From assembly GCF_050624435.1 (NCBI RefSeq), contig NC_134539.1, forward strand, positions 142,324,025-142,388,024: a stretch of 64,000 nt of DNA, given 5' to 3'. The notes under the pieces were generated by a model that searched no databases, had not been told where the DNA came from, and saw only the letters and a list, made by a program, of their open reading frames with translations. This document shows, piece by piece, positions 1-10,904 of this stretch (position 1 is its first letter; each line of letters opens with the position of its first letter). Made by a program: the position numbers and the translations under genes. This DNA comes from Tenrec ecaudatus (lineage: Eukaryota > Chordata > Mammalia > Afrosoricida > Tenrecidae).

Positions 1-334
1 CAGTCATGCATGATCTGAATGACCATGGAATTCAGTCATGCCAACTGGGCCTTCATGGGTCAGATAATTGAGCTCTGATTCACTTGTAGAATAAAGTAGA
101 TTCTATTAGAGATTGGCAATTGACCTAAACTTATTTTTACAAAAACAAGAGAAAAAACCCCCCATCATATCCTTTGAGGAAGTCCTGAGAATTGTTCCTC
201 ATTTAGAATTGAAGCTGGTTTGTTCTGCTGTCCCACACAGAGGGGGCAAACTCATTAATGCCTTTGGATCCTGTACTGTTAAGAAAGTTCTCAAAGGTTC
301 AGACAGGCTTTGATTTCTTTATCCTTTCTGGAAG
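1..334. other. Unique sequence, no gene recognised
   Basis: No repeat or coding signature is recognised. A 66-codon open frame begins at 113 but shows no known domain. Because a gypsy-like relic follows directly, this stretch could be more of the same decayed element, but I see no motif that proves it. Confidence 0.4.
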
Positions 335-585
335 CTTCTGACTTCTCAAAGCCCTTCAGGATGGCAGTCAATGCAGTGGCTATAAGATTGGATGCGATTA
401 TAAGAACTTGTGGACATAAAACACTGTCTTTTTGAATTTCTGGGAAAAATATTATAAAAGGAAAGAACTTGACTTCCATCCAAAAGGAGTATCTGATTTG
501 TTTGGACTTTGGATAAAGTCAAGCCAGACATGTTTGGCCAAGAGTTTAATGTGTGGGCTGATCATCAAGCCCTGAAAAAGTACTC
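335..585 (+). pseudogene. Relic of a Ty3/gypsy-like pol RNase H region
   Basis: Read on the plus strand in two frames, this stretch keeps the pattern of the RNase H part of Ty3/gypsy polyproteins. From about 337 it reads SDFSKPF, then after roughly 25 residues an S-x-K pair and NLTSIQKEYL. This matches the DFSKPF ... NYSTIEKE layout typical of the family. After a frame change it continues with EFNVWADHQALKKY (about 541-583), matching the conserved TDH-x-x-L block. At least one in-frame stop (about 432) and a frameshift show that it is dead. Ancient mammalian gypsy remnants are known, and derived RTL genes exist, but this copy is too short and broken to be a gene. Flanking gag, integrase and LTRs were not found. 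Confidence 0.55.
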
Positions 586-1265
586 AGGCTTCAGACAGCT
601 CTGACAGCGCGGTGCGGAGCTGCTGGTGGAAGTGTCCGGAGCATGAAGCACGTTTCTGGACAGATACATTCATAGGCAAAGATAACTGCCTCCTCTTCAT
701 CAGAGGGCAGGGGCGCAGAGGCCCCAGGAAGCTCCTGGCGCTCCAGAAGTGGGCATTATTCCGTGATGTTCTGTTTGGACCACAGTGCCGCACGTGGCGC
801 GAGGGAGAGGATAGAGTCGTAACCAGAAGGGGTCAGGGGCACTGGTTTGGAGGACAGAACCCTCCCTTTCTAATCACCATTTCCTGGTCAGGCCAGCCTT
901 GCAGGTACGGCTCTGGGGAGCACCTTCTGCACTCCCAAGGGTGGGGTGGGGATGCCTAGATGAAGCTTACTGCTGGCATGGAACCTGCCACCGTGTACCC
1001 GGCTCCTGCTCAGGGCCCTTTCCTCGGTGGCTCTCGTTCTGATCACAGAGGGACATCAGCTTTGTCGGTGCTCTCATTTCTCTCGTTAACTCTTTCTGGC
1101 TTTTCATTGCCGCTGCCTCACAGAGGGTGGGCGCTCCCTCCCCCTTTAACTAAGGGGTGGCCTGGTCAGAGTCCTCCCTTCCAGGCATAGGGGGGAACTA
1201 GGCTTGGAGGGAGGGCTGTTGAGGGTCGCTGACAGGGTTCCAAGCGGCGCATTCTCAATCGTGAT
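586..1265. other. Unique sequence, no gene recognised
   Basis: GC-richer than the window average. Open frames of 115 codons (612) and 76 codons (960) have no recognisable domain, and no splice-bounded exon is evident. Confidence 0.4.
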
Positions 1266-1269
1266 TCTG

Positions 1270-1352
1270 GGACATCCCATCCCATTCACTCGTTCATTGA
1301 ATCAGCACATATTTATGGAATGACTGGTCAGTGTCGGGGATGGTTCACCAGC
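1270..1352 (+). repeat. L2/MIR-like fragment
   Basis: The run CATTCACTCGTTCATTGAA followed by a CACATATTTATGG block resembles the 'attcattcaacaaatatttattga' part of ancient L2/MIR repeats. It is short and diverged. Confidence 0.4.
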
Positions 1353-1354
1353 AG

Positions 1355-4025
1355 ATGAATCCATGTGTATATTGAGAATTGCGTATACATTGAGAAATAA
1401 AGCATTTGTGCCAGGACATAAGAGGGGTGGGTGCCAAAAGAATGGGGATGGCAGTGGGGACACAGTTGGTCATTGGCGGTGTTTCTGGCTAGGAGCTACA
1501 AGAAGAGCTGGCTCCTTGGGGGTGGGGAAGAGAAGGCAGGAGAGTCCAGGTGGAGGGAATAACACAGGGATATTAAATCACCTGGGGTGTTAAACAGCAG
1601 AAAGGAAGACAGTGTCGCCGGAAGGCCACAGTGAGTGGCGAGGTTGCACGAGTTGGGGTTGCATTTCTTCCACGTGGAATGGTTTTCAGACATGTGTGCA
1701 TGTATATGTATGTATACATACCTGAGAGGCACACAGACAGACATAGGGCGTGAAACTCACGTTGCAGCCTGTTCTAGAGACCCCCGAAGAGGCTCCTCGC
1801 CAGAACTGGTAGTCACCATCGCATTGTTCTGGTCCAGCCTTTAGGAAGCTGTCACTCATTGGCATGAGAGAAGATGCTCCCGGATGACTTGTCAGAGATG
1901 TTTCTCCTCGTTTCAGGACACTGGCCACGGGTAGCACATCCCGATTTTCCACCTCCAGTCTCTTGTTACCATGGAGGCGATCGCCGGATCCCTTGCTGGT
2001 GCATTTTTGTCACACATCAAGACTGGCTCCTTCCACTCCTCCCCTCTCCTCTTTTCTTTCTCCCCTAATCTCATCCGCTTCCCCCGCCACCTCTCTCCTC
2101 TCGCCTCGCCCCCACCGTCCGCATTTCCCGTATTGCTCTCTCTGTCTTTCTCATCAGAAGTCGGAGTTGCCTGCCAGACCACAGCTCTTAGATTTCTATT
2201 TTTCCCAAACAAATGCTTTGGCGGGTTTTTAGAGACCTTCGTAACCGGCTGGCTCTCTTTTCCTTCCAGGCGAGTCCTCTTCTGGTTCCACGCACCAGAC
2301 AGGGGTCCCCCCTCCACTCTCTCCTCCAGCAGGGCAACGCCCTTGCTCTCAGCCGGGAAGAAGGTGCAGTGAAGGGGTTAACTTCGCATGACATCAGCCT
2401 CGGGCCAACCGTTCTGTGGAGGCAGTTCTTGAAAGCCATACGAGACAGAAGGTATCACTGTACAACATCCCTTCTGAGACGCCCTGCACCCTCTGAGTCA
2501 GGATAATGAGAGAACATTCTTCTAACATGACTTCACCACGCTCAGTCCTCAAACAAATTCCTAGATGCCTGTGGAAGACGCTTTCCCAGCAAGCCCGAGC
2601 ACAGAGCACAGAGCGTTTGGGGCTGGCTTGTTAGCACTCTTTCGTCTCACAGTTGTTGCCTCTTCAAACACACCTTTCCAGCTAGCTGCCTTGTTTGGCA
2701 GACACACCGGGGTGACCTCTCCTGGCTACGATTGCCTTGTCTTCCACTGTTGTGACTGGGTCTTGGCCTGGGGGTGTCTGGGTGCCTCTGACACCCCGGC
2801 TCTCACAGGAAGGTAATGGAAAGTTCCTCTCAAATACAGAAAAAGGAAGCAGGGTGTCGTCCATTTCCAAAATAAAGGTTTTGAGATTCACAACCCAGCT
2901 TCCGTCCTGTCCTTTATCTCACCTACACCTGGGGAGTAGCTTTTTCTTTCTTCCCTTTTCTCATGGGTTTTTTTTTTTTTTTAAATACAGATGACTTCTC
3001 TGAGTGGATTTTTAAGAAATTAATTTAACTGAAAAATGATTAAATTACCAAGAGAGGAAAGAGCATACGGTTGGCATCATGCAGGCCAGAGGCCACCGCT
3101 AACGCAATATTTCATCAATTGACTCATGGCTGTTCTTTCATTGATGGGCTTTCGTGTCTCAAAAAGCTCTTATCGTGGCTGGCTCGCAGGAGGTACATTG
3201 TACAGACGCCTTATAATCATGGCAGCGGGTTTTACTTAAAAGACATTAAAAAGCCATTTTAGATAGCAGCCTCTCTGTGTATACATCCACGAGGAGGCGT
3301 TAGGAAGGCTCAGAACACGGGCCCAAGTGTCCACTGGGCAAGTGTTACATTTGTCCACTGTGGGGCCCTTCATGCACGGCAAAGAGCTCCTCGCTGAGGC
3401 CTGGTCAGCTTGTTTCAGACCCTTTGCATATCCCTTATCTTCCTGCAATGCACTGAAAACCCAGCAGACAAAGAGCCCCCCTGGGCTCCTTATCCTTGGC
3501 CACACACTGTTTGGGGGACCTTGAGCTCTCGGAATGCCAGGCACTCACTTGCCACCGGCCATAAGGCCTGGAACCCGGTGGTAAGTCAGTCTGCTTGAAT
3601 GTATAATATCTGATGATTGTCAGGCGAGGGTTTTGAGACACTGTGCTTTGTATTTCCTTCTTTTAAGAAAGAGGGCATGATATTTTTAGTTTCCACTCGA
3701 GCCAAAGAGGTCATCCTGATGGACTTTCTTGGGGAAACCTCCTAGGTGTGGAGAGGGGTGTGTGTGAGACGGTCGGACGGGTCCATGGGAAAGGGTCGAG
3801 TCACATCTTGGCAGGATAGGCACTGGGATGGATGCCCATCGGTGGCGATATCTTCATGCCCCAGCCTGTCCAACGCCTCTTCCCCATCACCTTTGTTTCG
3901 GAAGCTTGTGTCCAGAGTGTGGCAATGTGGGCCGAGTTTGAGGCAGGGGTTTTGCAACCTCACCAGCCCAGGGTCATAGACCCTCCATCGACGCAGCTCA
4001 GAAAGGAAGGTGCATCCACGTACCC
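1355..4025. other. Unique sequence with a pyrimidine-rich tract
   Basis: No gene or clear repeat. A strongly pyrimidine-rich tract lies at about 2026-2150 and carries overlapping chance open frames. A T-run is at about 2968-2981. Frames up to 134 codons on both strands over 1.9-2.4 kb overlap each other and reflect the CT bias. Confidence 0.45.
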
Positions 4026-4027
4026 AC

Positions 4028-4190
4028 GTACTCAGTCACCAAGCACTTGCTGGAGGGCAAGTACCTCGTAAGGCACTCCGGACTCCCAGGAGATTCAGGC
4101 CTGGGCTTCTGGGGGAGGAAGAAATGTAAACAAGACCACATAGTAAGTAAGAAGTTCTACCGTAGAGGTAGGTGTGGGCCTGGGAGAGGG
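4028..4190 (+). repeat. L2-like fragment
   Basis: The order 'caagcacttgctggagggcaa', then GAAATGTAAACAAGACC, then a purine-rich GTAGAGGTAGGTG block follows the 3' part of ancient L2-type repeats (caggcactgtgctaggc ... acatgtaaacaagata ... gagg). Confidence 0.5.
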
Positions 4191-4194
4191 CAAG

Positions 4195-5090
4195 GGGAGA
4201 GGAAGGTTCTCACGGGGAGGCATGGCAGAGTGCCTCCACGCATGGCTCGAGGCCCCACTGCGGGTGCTGGGGCAGGGCAGCTCCCTTCAGATGGAGGCAG
4301 TTCTCAGCCCTGCCAGACTGCTGGCTAGACTGTGAGCAAGATGACGTCTGCTGCCAGCTCCCCCAGCCTTCCTGTCTGTGCCCTTTCCTCCCTCGGACAC
4401 GCACCTGGAGGGGTGCTTTCCACAGTCTTATCAAACCTGCTTTAGGGCAGCCTCACGAGTCCACCAGTGCTCACAACATTGAACTGATCCACCAAGTCTT
4501 AGCACGAAGGTACAAAGAACTGGAAGAGGGATGTGCTTGGGGGGCATGTGCATTTTAAAGGCCTCAAAGCGTCCAGTTAAGGAGCTGCAGCTCTAACTGT
4601 GGACATACAGTCCCAGACAACTCGGGAGAACAGTGTTCTCAGTGTGCTGGAGCCTTCCCGGCACCCCTGAAGTCACACAGGCTGGACGGTTGCCCACTCT
4701 TTTCTTTTAAAGCTGGCCCCTTTGCCAACCCTTCAGTCTGACATGTTTTTTCCTCCCCTGCCCTCTATTGTGGCGGTCTGATAAGGGCAGGGTGGGAGCC
4801 GATCCGTGCTAATCTGAGATCTCAGCCCGGAGCGCCCACAAGGCTGCGGACTCAACCCTTTGGAAGCAGTGTGAGGGACCAAAGACGCACAATAATTATG
4901 CTGCCAGCTGACTGGACCACTCCGATGAGATCCTCTGACGAGACGCACATTCACTGTTTTAGATCATGGCTTACTGTAAAGCTCAAATCACTGGTCCCAG
5001 CGTGAGGACGGAATTGGCAATGTCAGGGAACACAGCAAGGAGGGAGAAGATTGGGAACAGATAGGGACATATTAGAACACTGTTCCTTAA
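4195..5090. other. Unique sequence, no gene recognised
   Basis: A 128-codon open frame (4172-4558) and weaker frames are present, with no known domain and no supporting context. Confidence 0.4.
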
Positions 5091-5093
5091 TGG

Positions 5094-5292
5094 GTCTCTG
5101 GGTGGTACACAGGCATAATGTTTGGCCCTGTTGCTAACTGCAAGGTTGGAGGTTCGGGTCCACCCAGAGGCACCGTAGAAGAAAGTCCTGGAAATCTGCA
5201 TTGGAAAAGGGAGCCCTTCTGTAAAGCACACGGAGCCAGCAGGAGTCAGTATCAATTCTAAGGTGCTCTTTTTGTTTGTTTTTGTTTTTAAA
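5094..5292 (+). repeat. AfroSINE, older subtype
   Basis: Starts TCTCTGGGTGGTACACAGGC and has the B-box-like GGAGGTTCGGGTCCACCC, then AGAGGCACCGTAGAAGAAAG, and ends in a T-rich tail. The 'CCACCCAGAGGCGCC' block marks the subtype that differs from the CTTTCTACTCCCG copies. Confidence 0.8.
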
Positions 5293-5294
5293 TG

Positions 5295-6185
5295 TTAAAA
5301 GGGATAAATGACCAATAATTTCCACTGTATTCCCCCAAGTTGTGTTCCGCTAGAATTCTCCCCAGGGCTCTGTTTGCGGGTGTAAGAGTGTCCCATTGGG
5401 ATGAAATATTGCTTTCCCTGTGCATATTTCCTGCCCAGCTGAGATTGTGTCCTTTTAGTAGGTCCTATTGAGAATAGTCTCCCCGTAGGAGACTGTGCAG
5501 GAAAGACCAGTAATTGAATGTTTTTCACACCCCCAACTTAGTGTATTATGATCCGCTGTCTTTTGGGGAAAAATAAAAGCCAGAGAAAACCAACACTAAA
5601 CCTCTACTCAAGTTTGAAAGGTGGACACCTCTTAGTCAGCGCTGGCCACTAGATGTCTGTAGGCCACACAGGTAATTGTAAGTTTCCTAGTCATTGTTCT
5701 AAAAAAGCAAAAAGAAACAGGTGAAACAAATTATAATAACATGTTTTGCTTCCTCCACGGACCCATGATCATTTCAGCATGTAATCGAGATTTAAAAAAA
5801 ATCATGAATGAGCTATCTTGCATGGCTTCCTCCCCACTAACTATTCAGCGTCTCCTCGATGGGTGTTTTCCACTTCCAGCGCATCGCCCCTGGGTCTCCT
5901 TGCGTTCAGGTGCCCCATAGCAACAGATGGTTGGTGGCTCCCATAGATTAAGATGCTCTTAGTATCTTTTAAATGGCAACAACTTAAAAACCTGCTTGGG
6001 TAAAAATACTTGCAAGATGGGAATGAGTGGGCCTTGGGCAAGTGAATGCCCGGATGTGGTGTGAAGAGTGAATTTCAGGGGGTGCCTGGTGGAATCTGGA
6101 AGTTCTAATCCAGATTTCTCTTAGGGATATTCCTGTCCCATGACGCCCGCTGTCAAGCCCCAGAATCTGAGACTGGGAAGCTCTG
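5295..6185. other. AT-rich unique sequence
   Basis: No gene or repeat recognised. Runs such as GAGATTTAAAAAAAATCATG (about 5788) give local AT richness. Confidence 0.4.
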
Positions 6186-6188
6186 GGC

Positions 6189-7781
6189 CAGAGGTTGGCA
6201 AATTGTGCCTCTCGAGCCCCATGCACTTCTTTCAGGACTTACATGGGGCTCTGAAGTAAAACAAAACATTCAAGGATCTTATTCAGAGAGTGGTGCTTTT
6301 ATCGGTTTGCAAAAATATACTGATGGGTCTGGAATCATTTTTTTTTGCATTAAAAAAAATCATTTTATTGGGGCTCATACAACTCTTATCACCATACATA
6401 CATACATCAATTGAGTAAAGCACCCTTATACATTCGTTGCCCTCATCATTCTCAAATTTCGCTTTCCATTTGGATTCCTGGAATCAGCTCATTTTCCTTT
6501 TTTCCCTCCTTCCCCGTTCCCCCATCCCTCATGAACTCTTAATAATTTATAAATTATTATTTTATCTTATCTTACACTGCCCAGGCGTCTCCCTTCACCC
6601 ACTTTCCTGTTGCCCATCCCCCAGAGAGGAGGTTATATGTAGATCCCCGAGATCGGTTCCCCCTTTCTACACCCCCTTCCCTCCGGTATCGCCACTCTCA
6701 CCGCTGGTCCTGCGGGGTTCATCTGTCCTAGATTCCCTGTGTTTCCAGATCCCAACTGTATTCTCTGGTCTAACCAGGTTTGTAAGGTAGAACTGGGGTC
6801 ATGATAGATGGAGGGGAGGAAGCGTTTAAGAACTAGAGGAAGGTTGTGAGTTTCATTATTGCTACACTGAACCCTGAGTGACTCATCTCCTCCCCACTAC
6901 CCCTCTTCGAGGGATGTCCAGTTGTCTACAGATGGGCATTGGGTCCCCATCACGCACTCCACTTATTCATGGTGATATGATTTTTTCCCCCGCCTTTGTA
7001 GTTTGAGACCTGTTCCCTTCAGCCCCTTCATGATCACACATGTTGGTGTGCTGCTTCCATGTGGGCCTTGTTGCTTCTGGGCTAGATGGCCGCTTATTTA
7101 CTTTCAAACCTTTAAGTCCCCAGAAGCTATGTCTCTCAATAGCCGGGCACCATCAGCCTTCTTCACCACACTTACTTATGCACACAGTTGTCTTCAGTGT
7201 TTATGTGGGGAAGGTGATCACACAATGATGGTTTTTGTTCTTTGGTGTCTGCTACCTGATCCCTTCAACACCTCGTGTTCACTTAGGCTTGTGTGCTTCT
7301 TCTCTGTGGGCTTTGTTTTTTCCGAGCTAGATGGCTACCTGTTTGCCTTCAAACCTTTAAGACCCCAGATGGTATATCTTTTTGATAGCCTGGCACCGTC
7401 AGCTTTCTTCACCACGTTTGCTTATGCACACATCTGTCTTCAACGATCATGTCGGGAAGGTGGGTATCATGGAATGACCGTTTAGCTGAGCAAGGTGCTC
7501 TTGTATTGAGGGAGTGTGCGCGAGGAGGCCCGATGTCCACTTGCTACCCTACTACTGAACCTATAAATATATGCACATAGGTCTATTTCCCCCATATTCA
7601 TAAATATATTTACATATGTACATGTCTGTATTTAGGCTTGTATGTATGCCCTTTGCCTCCGACTCCTCTCCTCTATTTCCTTACGCTTTCCTCCTGTCCC
7701 ACTACCATGTTCAGCCTTCATTTTTAACTTGTTGTGAGGGACAGGATTGGCTCTTCTATCTCAAAAGCCTGCCGACCCCTG
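6189..7781 (+). mobile_element. hAT-like nonautonomous element split by a LINE
   Basis: The left end reads CAGAGGTTGGCAAATTG at 6189 and the right end TGCCGACCCCTG, finishing at 7781. These are near-inverted termini of the CAGGGGTCGGCAAA type seen in hAT-like DNA transposons. About 150 bp on the left and 60 bp on the right belong to it. The middle is the LINE at 6336-7720. The 8-bp flanks (ctctgggc and actgagga) do not match, so no target-site duplication is visible. Confidence 0.5.
6336..7720 (-). mobile_element. LINE 3' region, two internal 245-bp units
   Basis: Antisense copy. The A-tail and CCAATAAAATGATT end appear on the plus strand as TTAAAAAAAATCATTTTATTGGGG near 6350. The body lacks any reverse-transcriptase reading frame and looks like a long 3' untranslated region. 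A block containing TTGTTGCTTCTGGGCTAGATGG occurs twice, starting near 7032 and 7277. The family is an afrotherian non-LTR element, most likely L1-type, which I cannot name with certainty. Confidence 0.75.
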
Positions 7782-7871
7782 ACTGAGGAGAACTTGAAGA
7801 ACTTGGGCCCGTTCCTGAGTCTTTATCTACTTGTACCCCTCCAGAAAGCCTCCTTTTTGACCAGTCATTAA

Positions 7872-8040
7872 GGGACCCTGGCGGGTAGTGGTTACCCGCA
7901 GGGCTGCTAAGCACAAGGTCAGCAAGTTGTCCCCACCCGTGGCTCTGAGGGAGAAAGACTCCGTCGGCTCTCCGCTCCTGTGTTCTTCCCTGTCCTATGA
8001 GGTTGCTGGGAGTCAAAATCAGCTTGGTGGTCGTGAATGA
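7872..8040 (+). repeat. AfroSINE
   Basis: Head GGGACCCTGGCGGGTAGTGG, then GGGCTGCTAAGCACAAGGTC, body GAGGGAGAAAGACTC and tail TATGAGGTTGCTGGGAGTC. Moderately diverged, full length apart from the tail. Confidence 0.85.
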
Positions 8041-8600
8041 GTAGGGATTCATTTTTCTCAGTATGGACCCCACCTTTCCCTGGACCTTATGAAGCCGATG
8101 CAGTGACCACCAGCACCAGAAGGCCAGAGAGTCTAGAACTAGGTCCTCAGTTCTCCTCTGACATTTCCATTCCTTTCCCCACTCTCTACATTGGCACTAT
8201 TGCCTTTGGGTGGGGCACTTTGAGGGTGTCTTGTATTGGGGGACAACTGTGTTGGATGTGAATCGCGTTCTAATTTATATGGTCTAATAGAATTTATCTC
8301 TAGACTCTTCTCGAAGCTATTGAGTCAGGCTGTTACCAGCTTGGCTACTAGTTAGACACAGTTGTAACACACGTGGCTGTAGAAGGAAATAGCTTTTCAC
8401 TCACTATAAAATGAAGCGGAAGTTTCCACTGTAGCACTGGGGTATCCTCTTAGCCAGTGACTGTAATGCACATAAAACCCAGAAATACTCTTTGCAAGAA
8501 GCAAGCACTCTGGAAAAGTACACAACGGGACACTGAGTGCCTTCGACTGGAATCAGTTCATGCTCGTTGGACTCCCTGTTGAGCAAGAGCCTTTCATCCC
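8041..8600. other. Mostly unique; possible hAT relic
   Basis: At about 8185-8260 the sequence (GGGGGACAACTGTGTTGGAT) weakly resembles the reverse of the MER-type element at 38985. No gene is seen. Confidence 0.3.
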
Positions 8601-8692
8601 AGGTACGTGTCCATACGAATCACCTGGGGACCTTGTTAAAAATGTACATACGGATTCAGTATATTTGGGCTGGAAAGGCACATTCTCAACAC
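8601..8692 (+). repeat. MER5A-like hAT fragment
   Basis: Contains 'cgaatcacctggggaccttgttaaaaatg' followed by a GGATTCAGTAT block. This follows MER5A (agaatcacctggagggcttgttaaaa ... tgattcagtaggtctggg). The terminal inverted repeats are missing. Confidence 0.65.
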
Positions 8693-8719
8693 GGGGTGGG
8701 GTGGGGGTGGGGGTGGTGA

Positions 8720-10015
8720 CCCATCGACTCAGAATGAACCGGTTCGAACTCCTGATTTCAAACCATCTTAGAATATTAATAACAGGCTAAGGTTTTCCAG
8801 TCAACGGTCGAAGCACTGATGCCACGTGACCCCTTAATCTGAAGTATTCATCAACCAAAAAGAAATAGAGAAGTTCTTGGTGGTGTTTCTGAGGAACAAG
8901 TATGAAATATGCATGTCATTTCCAGCTTGGCTATTGCTCCTCTTTAAATGTGAAAAGCAAAATTAGAATCTGCCTTTGCGTGAATCTGTCACAGGTCGAT
9001 TTCCGTGAACGGTTCCCCATAAGCAGAGGGGGGACGAGTCTCCGCCAACAGCGAGGGAACGGGGTTCAGCACCAATTAGAGCGCTGATATTGTCCTCATC
9101 TAAAACCTTCAAGCCTTGGGGAAGCTGCCTGGTTTTTATTTTGAGCTGTGCTGCCTACCTATCACCACCAGAGACATTTTGCTCTTCCTCTTCCCGTCTC
9201 TGTTTGGGTGTATTTATTGTATCATAGGGGATGATGCAAAGCTCATTAAACAGGGCCATCTCTATTCTCGTCAGCTGCTTTTCGCTTACTGTTTATAGAA
9301 GCCTTACTGTACTGTTCCCAGTGGTTCACATGGGCTGGCAACGGGCCCGTGCTAGCACAGTATGCACCCCCTTCCCCTCGGCGACTCTATTTATGGGAGT
9401 CTATGTGATTTACTCAAGACTAATAAGGAAGCTGTAAAAGGACGGGTCAGGGATTTATCTATCCGTGGAATTTTAGCACTTTCAGGAGGACGTTTCTCTT
9501 CTTCCAATTTAATTAAAACAACAACAAAAAACCCAGCGTTAGTCCAAATGAGTGGCAGTTGGCAGAACTGCATTATTCAACTGGAGGCGCTCAGCGTTTC
9601 TGATGCTCGGAGATGGACAAGTAATTACCTCCTGTCTGTGACGATTTTCTACCCGGCAAAGCCCAATGTTTATTGTAAACGAGATCTGCCGTTAAAAGCT
9701 GTAATAGCAAGCCGTATGGTCCCACACCATAAATTTGACTTGCGCTGTTTTTTTATTTACCTCCATGTTTTATTATATCCTTCGAAATGTTTAATTTTAA
9801 AGGAAGATAAGGGGAGAATGAGAATTGAACAAATTCCAAGTTCATGCTTAGCATACATGTTTTCACATGTGCCTGGACAGTCCTGCTGGCCACCTTCTGG
9901 GTCCTGGCAGCGTCTGTGTAATCGTCAGGTGCAGTTGCTATTCAGCTACCACTTGTTAAAGGGTCCGGAAAATAGCCCCCACATTAAAGTCTAACCAAAT
10001 CACATGAGCTGAGGG
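8720..10015. other. Unique AT-rich sequence with a 210-codon chance frame
   Basis: Holds the longest open frame outside obvious repeats (9362-9994, plus strand). It has no recognisable domain and stretches of simple sequence. The AT-rich block 9440-9830 is repeat-free and could be conserved noncoding DNA, which only an alignment could show. Confidence 0.35.
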
Positions 10016-10154
10016 CAGTGGTTCTCAAACATTTGGGTCTGGGAACCCTGTCTACCTTTTGAAGCCGTCAAAGAATTTTATGTGGATTATAGCTAGCAAT
10101 GTTTGTTGTCCAAAAAAGTAGGACTGACAGTTAAAAATATTCATTCACTTAGTC

Positions 10155-10585
10155 AAAAATTACATTGACATCAACATTCATTGCAGCATTATTCACACGA
10201 GTCAAAAGGTGGACCCAACCCTAATGGCCATCAACAGATGAATGGATAGACAACATGTAATTGGGTCATACAACAGAATATTATTCAGTCCGAAAAAGAA
10301 ATTAAATTTAGATACATGGGTGAATCTTGAAAACATTCTGCTGGGTGAAATGAAGCTGGGCACAAAAGTGGAATATTACCTATTCCACCTTATATGAAAT
10401 ACCAATAGGCACAAGCATAGAGGGGGAAGAGAGAATGGAAGTTATTAGTGAGAGAGACTGAGTTTTTCTTTGGGATGATGTAAAACTTTTGGAAAGGGAT
10501 AGTAGTGATAAATGTGTTTAATGTTATTGAATGTTACACCTAAAAGTGGGTCAAATGGCTATTATTCTTTTTTCCATTATATATG
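10155..10585 (+). mobile_element. L1M-type 3' fragment
   Basis: Reads TTCATTGCAGCATTATTCAC, then CATCAACAGATGAATGGATA and ACAGAATATTATTCAGTC, the classic series of ancient mammalian L1M elements. Confidence 0.85.
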
Positions 10586-10904
10586 GAGGACTGCAAAAAT
10601 GGGGGGGAAATGCCAGTACCATTCAATTTCATTTGTCCATGAACTTGTTGAAGCCCTCACAAATATTTTTCCACAATCAAATTTATAAAAAATAAAGAGA
10701 AATTCATTTCAAATAACATTGATAAACTCTTGGCATGTTAATGCAACATTTAAAAGGGGAAACAACTCAATTTTCTAAAACAAAAGAAGTTTAATTAAAA
10801 TAGGGGTTGCTTTAGAATTTAACTGACTTACTAAGAGACAGTGGGATTTGGAGATCAGCTCCTGCACTCACTCTGTCGCTATATGTTGATGTACATGAAG
10901 GAAA

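Noticed and set aside
1913-2372. 134- and 133-codon frames on opposite strands
   Set aside because: They overlap each other over a pyrimidine-rich tract, which removes stops by composition.
9362-9994. 210-codon open frame on the plus strand outside obvious repeats
   Set aside because: No recognisable domain, no upstream promoter or splice context, and one frame of this length is not surprising by chance in 64 kb. A cross-species substitution test would decide.
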